Positions 19,138 to 27,354 of a stretch of DNA of 64,000 bases are shown here, piece by piece. The notes beneath the pieces were generated by a model. That model saw only the letters and a list, made by a program, of their open reading frames with translations. It had not been told where the DNA came from and ran no database searches. Source of the DNA: Luteimonas sp. BLCC-B24 (GTDB lineage Bacteria; Pseudomonadota; Gammaproteobacteria; Xanthomonadales; Xanthomonadaceae); the NCBI RefSeq assembly GCF_028550595.1, contig NZ_JAQQGN010000004.1, forward strand, positions 186,001 to 250,000, written 5' to 3'. Both the position numbers and the translations under genes were made by a program. Numbering within the stretch: the stretch's first letter is position 1; each line of letters starts with the position of its first letter.

Positions 19138-20111
19138 CAGCTGTCTCCTTGCGGGGTGGGAGGGGAGGGAGGGGGTGTGGTTCGCGCCACGGCCGGTGTC
19201 GGCACCGGAGCGGAGGGATAGATCGGCGCGCCGGGCTCGGACTTCACCGCCGGCGCGGGGTCGGGCGGGGCCGCGCCGGGCGTGGCCAGCACCATCAGCA
19301 CCACGCGGCGGTTGGCGTTGCGGCCGGCGTCGGTGTCGTTGGCCGCCTTGGGCCGGAACTGGCCGTAGCCGACCATCACCAGGCGCTCGGGCGCGAAGCG
19401 CTCGCGCACGAACAGATGCACGACGCTCGCCGCGCGCGCGGCCGAGAGTTCCCAGTTGGACGGGAACTGCGCCGTGGCGATCGGGCGGTCGTCGGTATAG
19501 CCCTCGATCCGGATCGGATTGGGCAGGTCGCGCAGGACCGAGGCCAGCCGGCTCAGCAGTTCCTGGGCGCCGAAATCGAGTGATGCCGATCCGCTCTGGA
19601 ACAGGATGTCGCTGTTGATCTCGACCTCGAGCCAGAGGTCGGTGCGACGCACGGTGATCAGACGCGCACGCACCATTTCCGAGAGCGTGTCCTCGAGCTG
19701 CAGGGCGATGCGCGAGAGCTGCTCGCGCGAGGCCGCGATCGAGGCGGCGTCCGCGCCGCCGTCGCCGATCCGGTCGGCACGGAGTTTCGATTCGAGCATC
19801 GGCTTGAGCGGCGAGTCCATCACCGGATTGGAAGCCGGTCCCTGGACCGCGCCACGCGGAATCGCGGTCGGCCGGCCGATGCTGGATTCCTGCTTCATGT
19901 TGTCGCCGATCTGGATCGGCTCGAGCGCACTCGGCGGCGCGTTGAAGGCGCTGGCCAGCGACGCGGCGACGGCCCGGTACTTGCCCTCGTTGAGCGACGA
20001 GACTGCGTACATGACCACGAAGAACGCGAGCAGCAACGTCACCAGGTCGCCGTAGGGGATGGCCCAGGCTTCGTGGTTGGCGTGCTCCTCGTGATGTCGC
20101 TTGCGGGCCAT
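19137..20111 (-). CDS. motD: Flagellar stator protein MotD (MotB family)
   Basis: A 324-residue MotB-family protein: one TM helix about 23-42 preceded by IPYGDLVTLLLAFFVVMYA with the proton-carrying D22; plug region; OmpA-like peptidoglycan-binding domain about 160-285 (RIEGYTDDRPIATAQFPSNW, VMVGYGQFRP, NRRVVLMV); Pro-rich tail. It anchors the stator to the cell wall. It overlaps parC by one base and follows motC by 7 bp. MotD rather than MotB is chosen from the motC-motD-parA-cheW order known from Pseudomonas. Confidence 0.92.
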   Translation of the reverse strand: MARKRHHEEHANHEAWAIPYGDLVTLLLAFFVVMYAVSSLNEGKYRAVAASLASAFNAPPSALEPIQIGDNMKQESSIGRPTAIPRGAVQGPASNPVMDSPLKPMLESKLRADRIGDGGADAASIAASREQLSRIALQLEDTLSEMVRARLITVRRTDLWLEVEINSDILFQSGSASLDFGAQELLSRLASVLRDLPNPIRIEGYTDDRPIATAQFPSNWELSAARAASVVHLFVRERFAPERLVMVGYGQFRPKAANDTDAGRNANRRVVLMVLATPGAAPPDPAPAVKSEPGAPIYPSAPVPTPAVARTTPPPSPPTPQGDS

Positions 20112-20118
20112 GGCGTCG

Positions 20119-20859
20119 TCAGTGCAGGAAGCCGGCGAGCCGTGCTTCGATGTTGCGCGGGTTCTCGCCCTGGGCGATGGCGATCAGCCCTTCGATGGCG
20201 AGCTCGCGCTCGCCGCTGCGCCGTCCGATCACGCTCTTGAGCTTGGCGGCCATCGGCAGGAAGAACATGTTGGCCGACGCGATGCCGTAGATGGTCGCGG
20301 TGAAGGCCGCGGCGATGCCGGTACCGAGCTTGCTCGGGTCGGCGAGGTTCTTCATCACCGCGATCAGGCCCAGCACGGCGCCGACGATGCCGAGGGTCGG
20401 TGCATAGATGCCCATGCCCTCGAACACCTTGGCGGCGGCGAGATCGTTGTGCTCCTCGCCCTGCAGCTCGATCTCGAGCATGTGCCGGATGGCTTCGGGT
20501 TCGACGCCGTCGACCAGCATCTGCAGGCCCTTCTTCAGGAACGGATCGGTCTGCGCCTCGACGTGGCTTTCCAGCCCCAGCAGGCCCTGCTTGCGCGAGA
20601 CGTTGCTCCACTCGAGCATCTGCGCGATCAGCGCTTCGCGATCCGAGACCGGCGGCTTGATCGCCCAGCCGGCGATGCGCAGTGCCCGCTTGAACACCGC
20701 CGCCGGCGTGTGCAGCAGGATGGCCGCGACGGTGCCGACCATGACGATCACGAACGCGGCCGGCGACCACAGCGCACTGAGTCCGGCTCCCTTGAGGATG
20801 CTGCCACCCAGCAGGGCCACCAGGGCGAGCACCAGTCCGACGACGCTGAAAATATCCAT
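20119..20859 (-). CDS. motC: Flagellar stator protein MotC (MotA family)
   Basis: A 246-residue MotA-type subunit with four TM segments (about 3-22, 28-50, about 150-170, about 178-200) and the large cytoplasmic loop carrying ALIAQMLEWSNVSRKQGLLG and the family proline-containing GIYAPTLGIVGAVLGLIAV. It forms the proton channel with MotD. The start MDIFSVVG at 20859 is required by TM1. There is no Shine-Dalgarno sequence; the sigma-28 -10 box ends only 7 bp upstream, so the mRNA may be leaderless. Confidence 0.94.
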   Translation of the reverse strand: MDIFSVVGLVLALVALLGGSILKGAGLSALWSPAAFVIVMVGTVAAILLHTPAAVFKRALRIAGWAIKPPVSDREALIAQMLEWSNVSRKQGLLGLESHVEAQTDPFLKKGLQMLVDGVEPEAIRHMLEIELQGEEHNDLAAAKVFEGMGIYAPTLGIVGAVLGLIAVMKNLADPSKLGTGIAAAFTATIYGIASANMFFLPMAAKLKSVIGRRSGERELAIEGLIAIAQGENPRNIEARLAGFLH

Positions 20860-20866
20860 GGTGCGT

Positions 20867-20893
20867 GTATCGGCGGGGGTCGGGGGGACTTGA
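20867..20893 (-). promoter_or_regulatory. Sigma-28 promoter of motC-motD-parC-parP, ending 7 bp before the start codon
   Basis: TCAA, 15 nt, GCCGATAC on the minus strand, identical boxes to the fliD and cheR promoters. The -10 is followed by ACGCACC and then the motC ATG, so a start point 6-8 nt after the -10 would fall on or next to the ATG. Confidence 0.8.
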
Positions 20894-20901
20894 GTGGGGG
20901 C

Positions 20902-21051
20902 GGTGATTGGTGATTGGTGATTCGTGATTGGAAAGAGCGGCCACCCCGCCCGCCCGACGACGACCGAAGCGCTGCCAAGCAGATCTCAGCGCAGACGCGA
21001 TCCGCCACGCGCGCAGCGTGTACGAATCACCAGTCACCAATGACGAATCAC
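20902..21051. repeat. Inverted arrays of GTGATTGG-type repeat around the cheA-motC spacer
   Basis: Plus-strand array GGTGATTGGTGATTGG... at 20902-20931 (four GTGATTSG units) and the reverse-complement array CGAATCACCAGTCACCAATG... at 21023-21051 bracket 91 bp. The cheA stop TGA at 21048-21050 lies inside a GTGATTCG unit, so the repeat supplies the stop codon. The same layout recurs at 27188-27348 and 31831-32106. Confidence 0.8.
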
Positions 21052-23030
21052 GGCTTCTTCAACGCATCCACATCCAGGATCAGCGCCAGACGTCCGTCGC
21101 CGATCAGGGTGGCACCGGCGTAGCCGGGCAGGCCGCGCAGGGCGCGTGGCAGCGCCTTGATGACCACTTCTTCGCGGCCGCGCACTTCGTCGACGACGAG
21201 GCCGAAGCGGCTGTCGCCGCGCTGCAGGACGACGATGGTCAGCAGCGGACCATCGAGCGCCGGCTGGCCCAGCCAGTGCCGCAGATCGAGCAGGGACAGC
21301 GTGTGCGAGCGGCGGTCGAGCGCGGCGCGGCCGTCGAACCAGTTCACGGTGCGCGCCGGCGCGTGCAGCACTTCCTGCACCCGGGCCAGCGGCAATGCAT
21401 AGGCATCGCCGGCGGCGTGCACCAGAAGCGTGGGCAGGATCGCGAGCGTCAGCGGCACGCGCAGCGAGAAGCGGCTGCCGCGGCCGAGTTCGGAATGCAC
21501 CTGGATCTGTCCGCCGAGTTCGCGGATGCGCGACTGGACCACGTCCATGCCGACGCCGCGACCGGAGATGTCGCTGACCTCGTCGCGGGTGGAGAAGCCG
21601 GCCATGAAGATCAGGTTGAGGCATTCCTCGGCGCTGAGCCGGGCGGCGGCCTCGGCGTCGATCAGGCCCTTGTCGCGCGCCTTGGCGCGCAGCCGCTCGG
21701 GATCGATCCCGGCGCCGTCGTCCTGGATTTCGATGCCGACGTAATCGCCCTGCTGCTGCGCGCTCAGGCGCACGCGCCCGGCGCGCGGCTTGCCGGTCGC
21801 CTCGCGCAGCGCGGGCATCTCGATGCCGTGGTCGATGGCGTTGCGCACCAGATGGATCAACGGATCGGCGAGGGCTTCGACGAGATTGCGGTCGAGCTCG
21901 GTGTCCGCGCCCACCAGATCCAGGTCCACTTCCTTGTCGAGGGCCCGGGCGACGTCGCGCGCGAGCTTCGGAAACCGCGAGAACACCTTGCCCACCGGCT
22001 GCATGCGCGTGCGCATCACCGCGCCCTGCAGGCGCGCGGTGGCGTTGTCGAGCGTGGTGACCGCGCGGTCGAGATCCTCGTCGCGCAAGCGCGTGCGCAG
22101 GGTCTTGAGCCGGTTGCGGGCCAGCACCAGTTCGCCCACCAGATCGACGATGACGTCGAGGCGCTTGGTGTCGACGCGCACCGTCTGCTCGCGCTCGGCG
22201 CTCGACGCCGCGGGTTTGGGCGCGGGCGCGGCGGCGCCGGCACGTGCGGGCGCGCGCGGCGGCGGGGCCGGAATCGTCGATGTCGGCGCCGCGGGGGCCG
22301 CGGCGACGGTCCCCGGTGCCAGGCCCGGCGCGCCGCTGCCGTGCAGCTGGTCGAGCAGGGCTTCGAATTCGGCGTCGTCGATCATGTCGCCGCCGCCGGT
22401 GGGCGCGGCCACGACCGGCGAGGGCGGCGTCATTCCCGGCGCGGCGCCACCGTGGAGCTGATCGAGCAGGGCCTCGAACTCGTCGTCACCGATCATGTCG
22501 GGATCGGCCGGCGGCGCGGCCTGCAGACCCGGCGCGCCGTCGCCGTGCAGCTGGTCGAGCAGGTGTTCGAATTCGTCGTCGGTGATCATGTCGCCGCCGC
22601 CCGCCGCCGCAGGCGCCGGCGTCGGCGCTGGACGCACCTGGACGGCCACGGGCGCGTCGAACGGGGCGAAGCCGGCGATCAGGACGTCCGGGGCCACCGG
22701 CACGGTGTCCTCGGTCTCGATCGCGTCGACCATCGCCTGCAGCCAGTCCAGCGACTGCTGCGCGGCGTCGAAATGGCGCGGCAACAGCGCGGCCTCGCCG
22801 GCGCGCACCATGCCCAGGGTTTCCTCCGCGGCATGGCAGAGGTGCACCAGCGGCGTCGCGCCGAGAAACCCGGCGCCGCCCTTCAATGTGTGGAACGCAC
22901 GGAACACCGCATTGAGGCGCTCGCGGTCGTCGGGGGTCTGCTCGAGTTCCACCAGCTGGCCGCCGAGGGCGTCGAGCAGTTCGCGTGCTTCGAGCACGAA
23001 GTCGGCGACGATGTCGGGCGAGGCCTGCAT
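21048..23030 (-). CDS. cheA: Chemotaxis histidine kinase CheA (second), with triple-repeat linker
   Basis: A 660-residue CheA. Hpt about 1-105 with H47 (VFRAFHTLKGGAGF); a linker without a normal P2 domain but with three copies of an acidic motif (DEFEHLLDQLHG 152-163, DEFEALLDQLHG 183-194, AEFEALLDQLHG 220-231), each followed by G/A-rich spacer; P3/P4 (HLVRNAIDHGIEMP, DDGAGIDP, GRGVGMDVVQSRI); P5 CheW-like. The start MQASPDIV at 23030 is preceded by the cheZ stop by 4 bp; upstream open frame is the cheZ gene in another frame. Probably the kinase for CheY/CheZ (next two genes) and the flagellar motor. Confidence 0.95.
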   Translation of the reverse strand: MQASPDIVADFVLEARELLDALGGQLVELEQTPDDRERLNAVFRAFHTLKGGAGFLGATPLVHLCHAAEETLGMVRAGEAALLPRHFDAAQQSLDWLQAMVDAIETEDTVPVAPDVLIAGFAPFDAPVAVQVRPAPTPAPAAAGGGDMITDDEFEHLLDQLHGDGAPGLQAAPPADPDMIGDDEFEALLDQLHGGAAPGMTPPSPVVAAPTGGGDMIDDAEFEALLDQLHGSGAPGLAPGTVAAAPAAPTSTIPAPPPRAPARAGAAAPAPKPAASSAEREQTVRVDTKRLDVIVDLVGELVLARNRLKTLRTRLRDEDLDRAVTTLDNATARLQGAVMRTRMQPVGKVFSRFPKLARDVARALDKEVDLDLVGADTELDRNLVEALADPLIHLVRNAIDHGIEMPALREATGKPRAGRVRLSAQQQGDYVGIEIQDDGAGIDPERLRAKARDKGLIDAEAAARLSAEECLNLIFMAGFSTRDEVSDISGRGVGMDVVQSRIRELGGQIQVHSELGRGSRFSLRVPLTLAILPTLLVHAAGDAYALPLARVQEVLHAPARTVNWFDGRAALDRRSHTLSLLDLRHWLGQPALDGPLLTIVVLQRGDSRFGLVVDEVRGREEVVIKALPRALRGLPGYAGATLIGDGRLALILDVDALKKP

Positions 23031-23034
23031 GGGA

Positions 23035-23637
23035 TCAGAGTCCGAGGTTCGACAACAGGTCGTCGGCGTCGCTCTGGCCGACGGTGTTGCGGTCCAGCCC
23101 GCTGACGGCCGGTCCATTGCCGCGGGCGTTGTCTTCCTTGGGCGGCAGGCCGAGCGCGCCGAAGCCTTCGTGCACACCGCGCACGATGCCGGCGACGCGG
23201 CGGATGATCTGGCCGCCGAGATCCTGATGGCTCTGCGCCAGCGCCATCTCGCGCAGGTTCTCGCGCAGCGCTTCGACGGTGCCGCTCTGGCTTTCGTCGA
23301 GCGGGCCGTCCTTGAGGCGCGCCACCAGGGCACGGCTGTCGTCGATCAGGTCGAGCGTGCGATGCGTCGCCTGCTCGGTCATTTCGACCACGTGGTCGAG
23401 ACGCGCGCACGCATCGTCGAGACCGGCGTCCTCGGCCGGCGTCGGCGGCAGCGTGCCGAGGGCCTGGGACAGTTCCTTGGCGAGCCGTCCGAGACCGGTG
23501 ACCAGCGTGCGGGCGCGCGCATTGGCGAGCGCGTCCACATGCGCGCGCCAGCCGTCCTCGTCGCCGCGCTCCAGCGCTTCGAGTGCGTCGTGCAGCAGAC
23601 CGGCCAGCCGGGTCCGGTCGATGTCGGGCGTGCTCAT
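23035..23637 (-). CDS. cheZ: CheY-P phosphatase CheZ
   Basis: A 200-residue CheZ: long helical hairpin, catalytic region [13 protein letters not shown] with Q138 in the position of the water-activating glutamine, and the C-terminal CheY-binding helix [11 protein letters not shown]. It dephosphorylates CheY-P to end tumbling or reversal. The ATG at 23637 overlaps the cheY stop (ATGA). It stands between cheY and cheA, as in other polar-flagellum clusters. Confidence 0.93.
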   Translation of the reverse strand: MSTPDIDRTRLAGLLHDALEALERGDEDGWRAHVDALANARARTLVTGLGRLAKELSQALGTLPPTPAEDAGLDDACARLDHVVEMTEQATHRTLDLIDDSRALVARLKDGPLDESQSGTVEALRENLREMALAQSHQDLGGQIIRRVAGIVRGVHEGFGALGLPPKEDNARGNGPAVSGLDRNTVGQSDADDLLSNLGL

Positions 23638-24026
23638 GCCGCGGTCCCCAGGCGCTCGAAGATCTTGCCGAGCTTTTCTTCCAGGGTCTGCGCGGTGAAC
23701 GGCTTGATGATGTAGCCGTTCACGCCGTTCTGCGCAGCCTCGATGATCTGCTCGCGCTTGGCCTCGGCCGTGACCATCAGCACCGGCAGGCCACGGAACT
23801 TGGCGTCGGCGCGGATTTCGCGCAGGAGCTCGATGCCGGTCATGCCGGGCATGTTCCAGTCGGTGACGACGAGCTCCACCGCGTCCTGGCGCAGCACGGC
23901 CAGCGCGCTGTGACCGTCCTCGGCCTCGACGGTGTTGTTGAAACCGAGGTCGGACAGCAGGTTCTTGACGATCCGGCGCATCGTCGAAAAGTCGTCGACC
24001 ACCAGGATGCGGATGTTCTTGTTCAA
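23634..24026 (-). CDS. cheY: Chemotaxis response regulator CheY (second, motor type)
   Basis: A 130-residue receiver: D11/D12 ([18 protein letters not shown]), phospho-acceptor D56 ([12 protein letters not shown]), T86 (MVTAEA) and K108 (YIIKPF). The sequence around [13 protein letters not shown] and DWNMPGM is that of motor-binding enterobacterial-type CheY, in contrast to the CheY at 16769-17134. It should bind FliM/FliN and is next to cheZ. Confidence 0.96.
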   Translation of the reverse strand: MNKNIRILVVDDFSTMRRIVKNLLSDLGFNNTVEAEDGHSALAVLRQDAVELVVTDWNMPGMTGIELLREIRADAKFRGLPVLMVTAEAKREQIIEAAQNGVNGYIIKPFTAQTLEEKLGKIFERLGTAA

Positions 24027-24071
24027 AACGGACTCCAGAGGGAAAGCGGGCGGGCGTGCACGCCCCGGTCA

Positions 24072-24830
24072 TCAATCGTCGTCGCCGAACCCGGTGTCGG
24101 CAAGCTCGAAGGCGGTGAGGCGGCCGCGCAAGCGGACCACGGCCTGGCCGTGGATCTGGCATACGCGGGATTCGCTGACGCCGAGCACGGCGCCGATTTC
24201 CTTGAGGTTGAGCTCCTGCTCGTAATACAGCGAGAGCACCAGCTGTTCGCGTTCGGGCAGGTGACCGATCGCGTTGACCAGCTCGCGGCCGAACTCGCCG
24301 CGCACCAGGGCGTCCTGCGGGGTGGGGCCGCCGCCGCGGTTGACCGGCTCGACCTCGCCGTGGTCCTCGATGTGCGAGTCCAGGCTCAGCACCTGGCCGC
24401 GCGCGGCATCCTCGAGCAGGCGCTGGTAGTCGGCCAGCGACAGCTCCAGCTTGTCGGCGACTTCCTGTGCGCTGGCGGCACGGCCGCTGCTCTGTTCGAT
24501 CTCGCGGATCGCCGACGCGGCGGCGCGGGCGCGCCGGTGCACCGAGCGCGGCACCCAGTCGCCGCGGCGGATCTCGTCGATCATCGCGCCTCGGATGCGG
24601 ATCGAGGCGTAGGTCTCGAAGGACGCCCCCTGATCGGCGTCGTAACTGCGCGAGGCCTCGAGCAGGCCGATCATGCCGGCCTGCACGAGATCGTCGATCT
24701 CGACGCTGGCGGGCAGACGCGCGGCCAGATGGTGGGCGATCCGGCGCACCAGTTCGGCGTGCTGGACGATGGGATCAGCGACGTCGGCGGTGCGCTGGAC
24801 CGCCTGGTAGTGACGCGCGGCGACGCTCAT
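24072..24830 (-). CDS. fliA: RNA polymerase sigma-28 factor FliA
   Basis: A 252-residue sigma-70-family protein of the flagellar type: region 2 (HAELVRRIAHHLAARLPASV, DLVQAGMIGLLEASRSYD, FETYASIRIRGAMIDEIRRGDW), region 3, and region 4 (LPEREQLVLSLYYEQELNLKEIG... VSESRVCQIHGQAVVRLR). It reads the TAAA/TCAA-N15-GCCGNTNN promoters listed here. The ATG at 24830 has an AAGGAG-like ribosome site and overlaps the flhG stop (ATGA). Confidence 0.97.
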   Translation of the reverse strand: MSVAARHYQAVQRTADVADPIVQHAELVRRIAHHLAARLPASVEIDDLVQAGMIGLLEASRSYDADQGASFETYASIRIRGAMIDEIRRGDWVPRSVHRRARAAASAIREIEQSSGRAASAQEVADKLELSLADYQRLLEDAARGQVLSLDSHIEDHGEVEPVNRGGGPTPQDALVRGEFGRELVNAIGHLPEREQLVLSLYYEQELNLKEIGAVLGVSESRVCQIHGQAVVRLRGRLTAFELADTGFGDDD

Positions 24831-25684
24831 GCAGGAGCTCCTTGGCGCAGCATGCGCTCGACGAAGAATTCGACGTGACCACGGGGTGCGGTGGGCGCCT
24901 GCCAGCGTGCGATGCGCTGGGCGATGTCGACCAGGGCACGCGCCGACGGACTGCCCGGATACGCCAGCACGACGGCCTGCTGGCGCTGCACGGCCATGCG
25001 CAGCCAGTCGCACTGCGGCACCGCACCGAGATAGTTCAGCGAGACATCGCCGATGAAGCGTTCGCAGACGCGCGAGAGCTTCTCGTGCAGGTTCCGGCCT
25101 TCCTGCGGCGAGCGCACCATGTTGGCGATCACCTGCACCCGGTCGACGCCGCGTTCGCGCGCCAGCACCTTGATCAGCGCATAGGCGTCGGTGATCGAGG
25201 CCGGTTCGTCGCAGACCACCACGATGGCGTCCTGCGCGGCCTGGCAGAAGGTCAGCACCGAATCGGTGATGCCGGCGGCGGTGTCGACGACCAGCAGGTC
25301 GAGTTCACGCTGCAGATCGTTGAAGACGTTGACCAGGCCGGCGTGCTCGGCCGGGCGCAGCTCGGCCATGTGCCGCCGCCCGGACGCCGCCGGCACCACG
25401 AGCACCCCGCCGGGACCTTCGAGGATCACCTCCTCGAGGTCGCAACGGCCCGCGACCAGATCGGCCAGCGTGTGCTTGGGCGACAGGCCCAGCAGCACGT
25501 CGACGTTGGCCAGACCCAGATCGGCGTCGAGCAGCAGCGTGCGCTGGCCGAGGGCCGACAGGGCGACCGACAGATTGGCCGACACGTTGGTCTTGCCGAC
25601 GCCGCCCTTGCCGCCGGTGACGGCCAGGGTGCGAACGGGCTGGAAGGGGGCGGACGACATCGGCAGCAGCTCAGGCGACGGCAT
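24827..25684 (-). CDS. flhG: Flagellar number regulator FlhG (FleN)
   Basis: A MinD/ParA-type ATPase of 285 residues from the ATG at 25684, which overlaps the end of flhF by 14 bp; MSSAPFQP at 25660 is an alternative start. Deviant Walker A GGKGGVGKTNVSANL (about 24-38), LLDADLGLANVDVLLG, Walker B LDLLVVDTAAGITD, and the C-terminal membrane-targeting helix region. In polar flagellates it restrains FleQ and limits flagellar number together with FlhF. Confidence 0.93.
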   Translation of the reverse strand: MPSPELLPMSSAPFQPVRTLAVTGGKGGVGKTNVSANLSVALSALGQRTLLLDADLGLANVDVLLGLSPKHTLADLVAGRCDLEEVILEGPGGVLVVPAASGRRHMAELRPAEHAGLVNVFNDLQRELDLLVVDTAAGITDSVLTFCQAAQDAIVVVCDEPASITDAYALIKVLARERGVDRVQVIANMVRSPQEGRNLHEKLSRVCERFIGDVSLNYLGAVPQCDWLRMAVQRQQAVVLAYPGSPSARALVDIAQRIARWQAPTAPRGHVEFFVERMLRQGAPA

Positions 25685-27176
25685 GGGTATGTTCCGGGGC
25701 AATCGGCTTATCGGCATCTCGGCGTAGATCTTCAAGACGCAGGACCAGGTGGGCGGCATTCGCGCGATGCAGGTCCTCGGGAATCCGCTGGCCGTCGGTG
25801 ACCCAGGTCAGCGGCAGATCGTGGTCCACGGCGACCGACAGGGCGCTGCCCAGTCGGCCGGTCTCGTCGATCTTGGTCAGCACCACGCCCTGCGGACGGG
25901 CACTTTCGAAGCGACGGACCACTTCGTCGAGGTCGGCGAAATGGGTATTGGCAGGCAGCACAAGCAAGGTGCGTACCTGGCGCGCGGCGCGCAGCCAGTT
26001 GAGCTGGCCGGCGAGGGCGCGATCGCGCTGGCTCAGGCCCGCCGTGTCGACCAGCACCAGGCGGTATTCCTGGAGCTTGTGCAGCAGGGCGATCAGGCCG
26101 GCTTCGGTATCGGCCTCGTGCACGGCGATGCCGAGCTGGCGACCGTAGCTGTGCAGCTGTTCGCGGCCGCCGACGCGCGAGGTGTCGGTGGTCACCAGGG
26201 CCACGTCACGCGGCTGGTGCTGGGCGGCGTACAGCGCGGCCAGTTTGGCGATGGTGGTGGTCTTGCCGGCACCGGTCGGGCCGACCAGGGCGATCACGCC
26301 GGCCTCGGCCAGCGGATCGATCGGACAGATCGGCAGCCGCTTGGACAGCAGCGCCAGCATCAGGCCGCGGACGCGGGCATCGGGCGTGTCGGCGGGGATC
26401 TGCAGCACCGTGTCGCGGGTGATGCCGGCATCGAAACCGTAGTCCTCCATCAGCTCCATCGCCTGGGCACGGGCCGGCGAGCCGCGCAGGCGCTCGTCGG
26501 TGAGGCGGGCCATCTCGCGCTCGATCATCCCGCGCATCTGTGCGAGTTCCTCGCGCATCAGCGCCAGTTCTCCGTCGCTCGCCGGTGCGGGCGGGCTCGG
26601 AACGGCCGCCAGCGGTGCCGGCATGGGCGCCGGACGCACGACCGGCGACGGAATCTCGTCGCGCACCTCCATCACGGGGCGCGTCGGCATCGGCGCGGCC
26701 TCGAGTTCCACGCGCGGCGTGTCGTCGCGATGGCCGGCAGCCAGCAGTTCGGCGAAGGTCGGGCCGTCGATGTCGAAACGCGCGGGTTCGGCGCGCGGCG
26801 TTGACGCGGCGGCCGGCAGCGGGTTGGCCATCGCGGCGGGCGCGGCCACGGACGGCGCCATCGGGCGCGGCGGCGCAGCGACCGGTGCCTGCGGCGTCAG
26901 AGCCCGCAGCCAGCGCTCGGACGGGGCCAGGGCCTCCTCGTCGCCACCCGCAACCGGGCCGGCCGCGGGCAGGCGGGCGGCGCTCGACACGGCGTCGCGC
27001 TGCGCGTCGTCGAGCGCGCGCTGCACGAAACCCTCGTCGTAATTGCTCGCCGCGACGATCTCCACGCCCTCGTCGGTGCGACGGTTGGACAGGATCACGG
27101 CATCGGGACCATGCGCCTGCCGCACCAGCTGCAGGGCGGAGCGCATGTCGGCGGCGACGAAGCGGCGGATGTTCAT
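25671..27176 (-). CDS. flhF: Signal-recognition-type GTPase FlhF
   Basis: A 501-residue protein: basic N-terminal domain (MNIRRFVAADMRSALQLV), long Ala/Pro-rich linker about 70-205, then the NG domain with Walker A GPTGAGKTTTIAKLAA (about 299-314), LVTTDTSRVGG, LVLVDTAGLSQRD and VLTKIDETGRLG. It fixes the pole for flagellar assembly. The start ATG has no Shine-Dalgarno sequence; instead CTCCTCCC directly precedes it. The repeat-bracketed spacer 27188-27348 lies just upstream. Confidence 0.95.
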   Translation of the reverse strand: MNIRRFVAADMRSALQLVRQAHGPDAVILSNRRTDEGVEIVAASNYDEGFVQRALDDAQRDAVSSAARLPAAGPVAGGDEEALAPSERWLRALTPQAPVAAPPRPMAPSVAAPAAMANPLPAAASTPRAEPARFDIDGPTFAELLAAGHRDDTPRVELEAAPMPTRPVMEVRDEIPSPVVRPAPMPAPLAAVPSPPAPASDGELALMREELAQMRGMIEREMARLTDERLRGSPARAQAMELMEDYGFDAGITRDTVLQIPADTPDARVRGLMLALLSKRLPICPIDPLAEAGVIALVGPTGAGKTTTIAKLAALYAAQHQPRDVALVTTDTSRVGGREQLHSYGRQLGIAVHEADTEAGLIALLHKLQEYRLVLVDTAGLSQRDRALAGQLNWLRAARQVRTLLVLPANTHFADLDEVVRRFESARPQGVVLTKIDETGRLGSALSVAVDHDLPLTWVTDGQRIPEDLHRANAAHLVLRLEDLRRDADKPIAPEHTHAVA

Positions 27177-27187
27177 GGGAGGAGTCC

Positions 27188-27348
27188 GTGATTCGTGGTT
27201 GGTGATTCGTGATTCGGAAGAGCCGGGATTGGTCGCGTGGAACCGGTGAGCGGCGCGGTGGGGCGCGGTGGAATCTGTCTGGACATCGTTCTGTCGCACA
27301 TCGCATCACCCCCGCCCTTCGAATCACCAATCACGAATCACCAATCAC
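27188..27348. repeat. Inverted arrays of GTGATTCG-type repeat around the flhA-flhF spacer
   Basis: Array 27188-27217 (GTGATTCGTGGTTGGTGATT...) and its inverted counterpart 27320-27348 (CGAATCACCAATCACGAATC...) bracket about 102 bp with no gene. The arrays stop 7 bp short of the flhA stop codon and 11 bp short of the flhF start. Confidence 0.8.
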
Positions 27349-27354
27349 AGCTGC

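Noticed and set aside
20902-21051. CRISPR-like or phage attachment repeat
   Set aside because: Units are 7-8 bp, directly adjacent, with no spacers; the same arrays recur in two other operon gaps.
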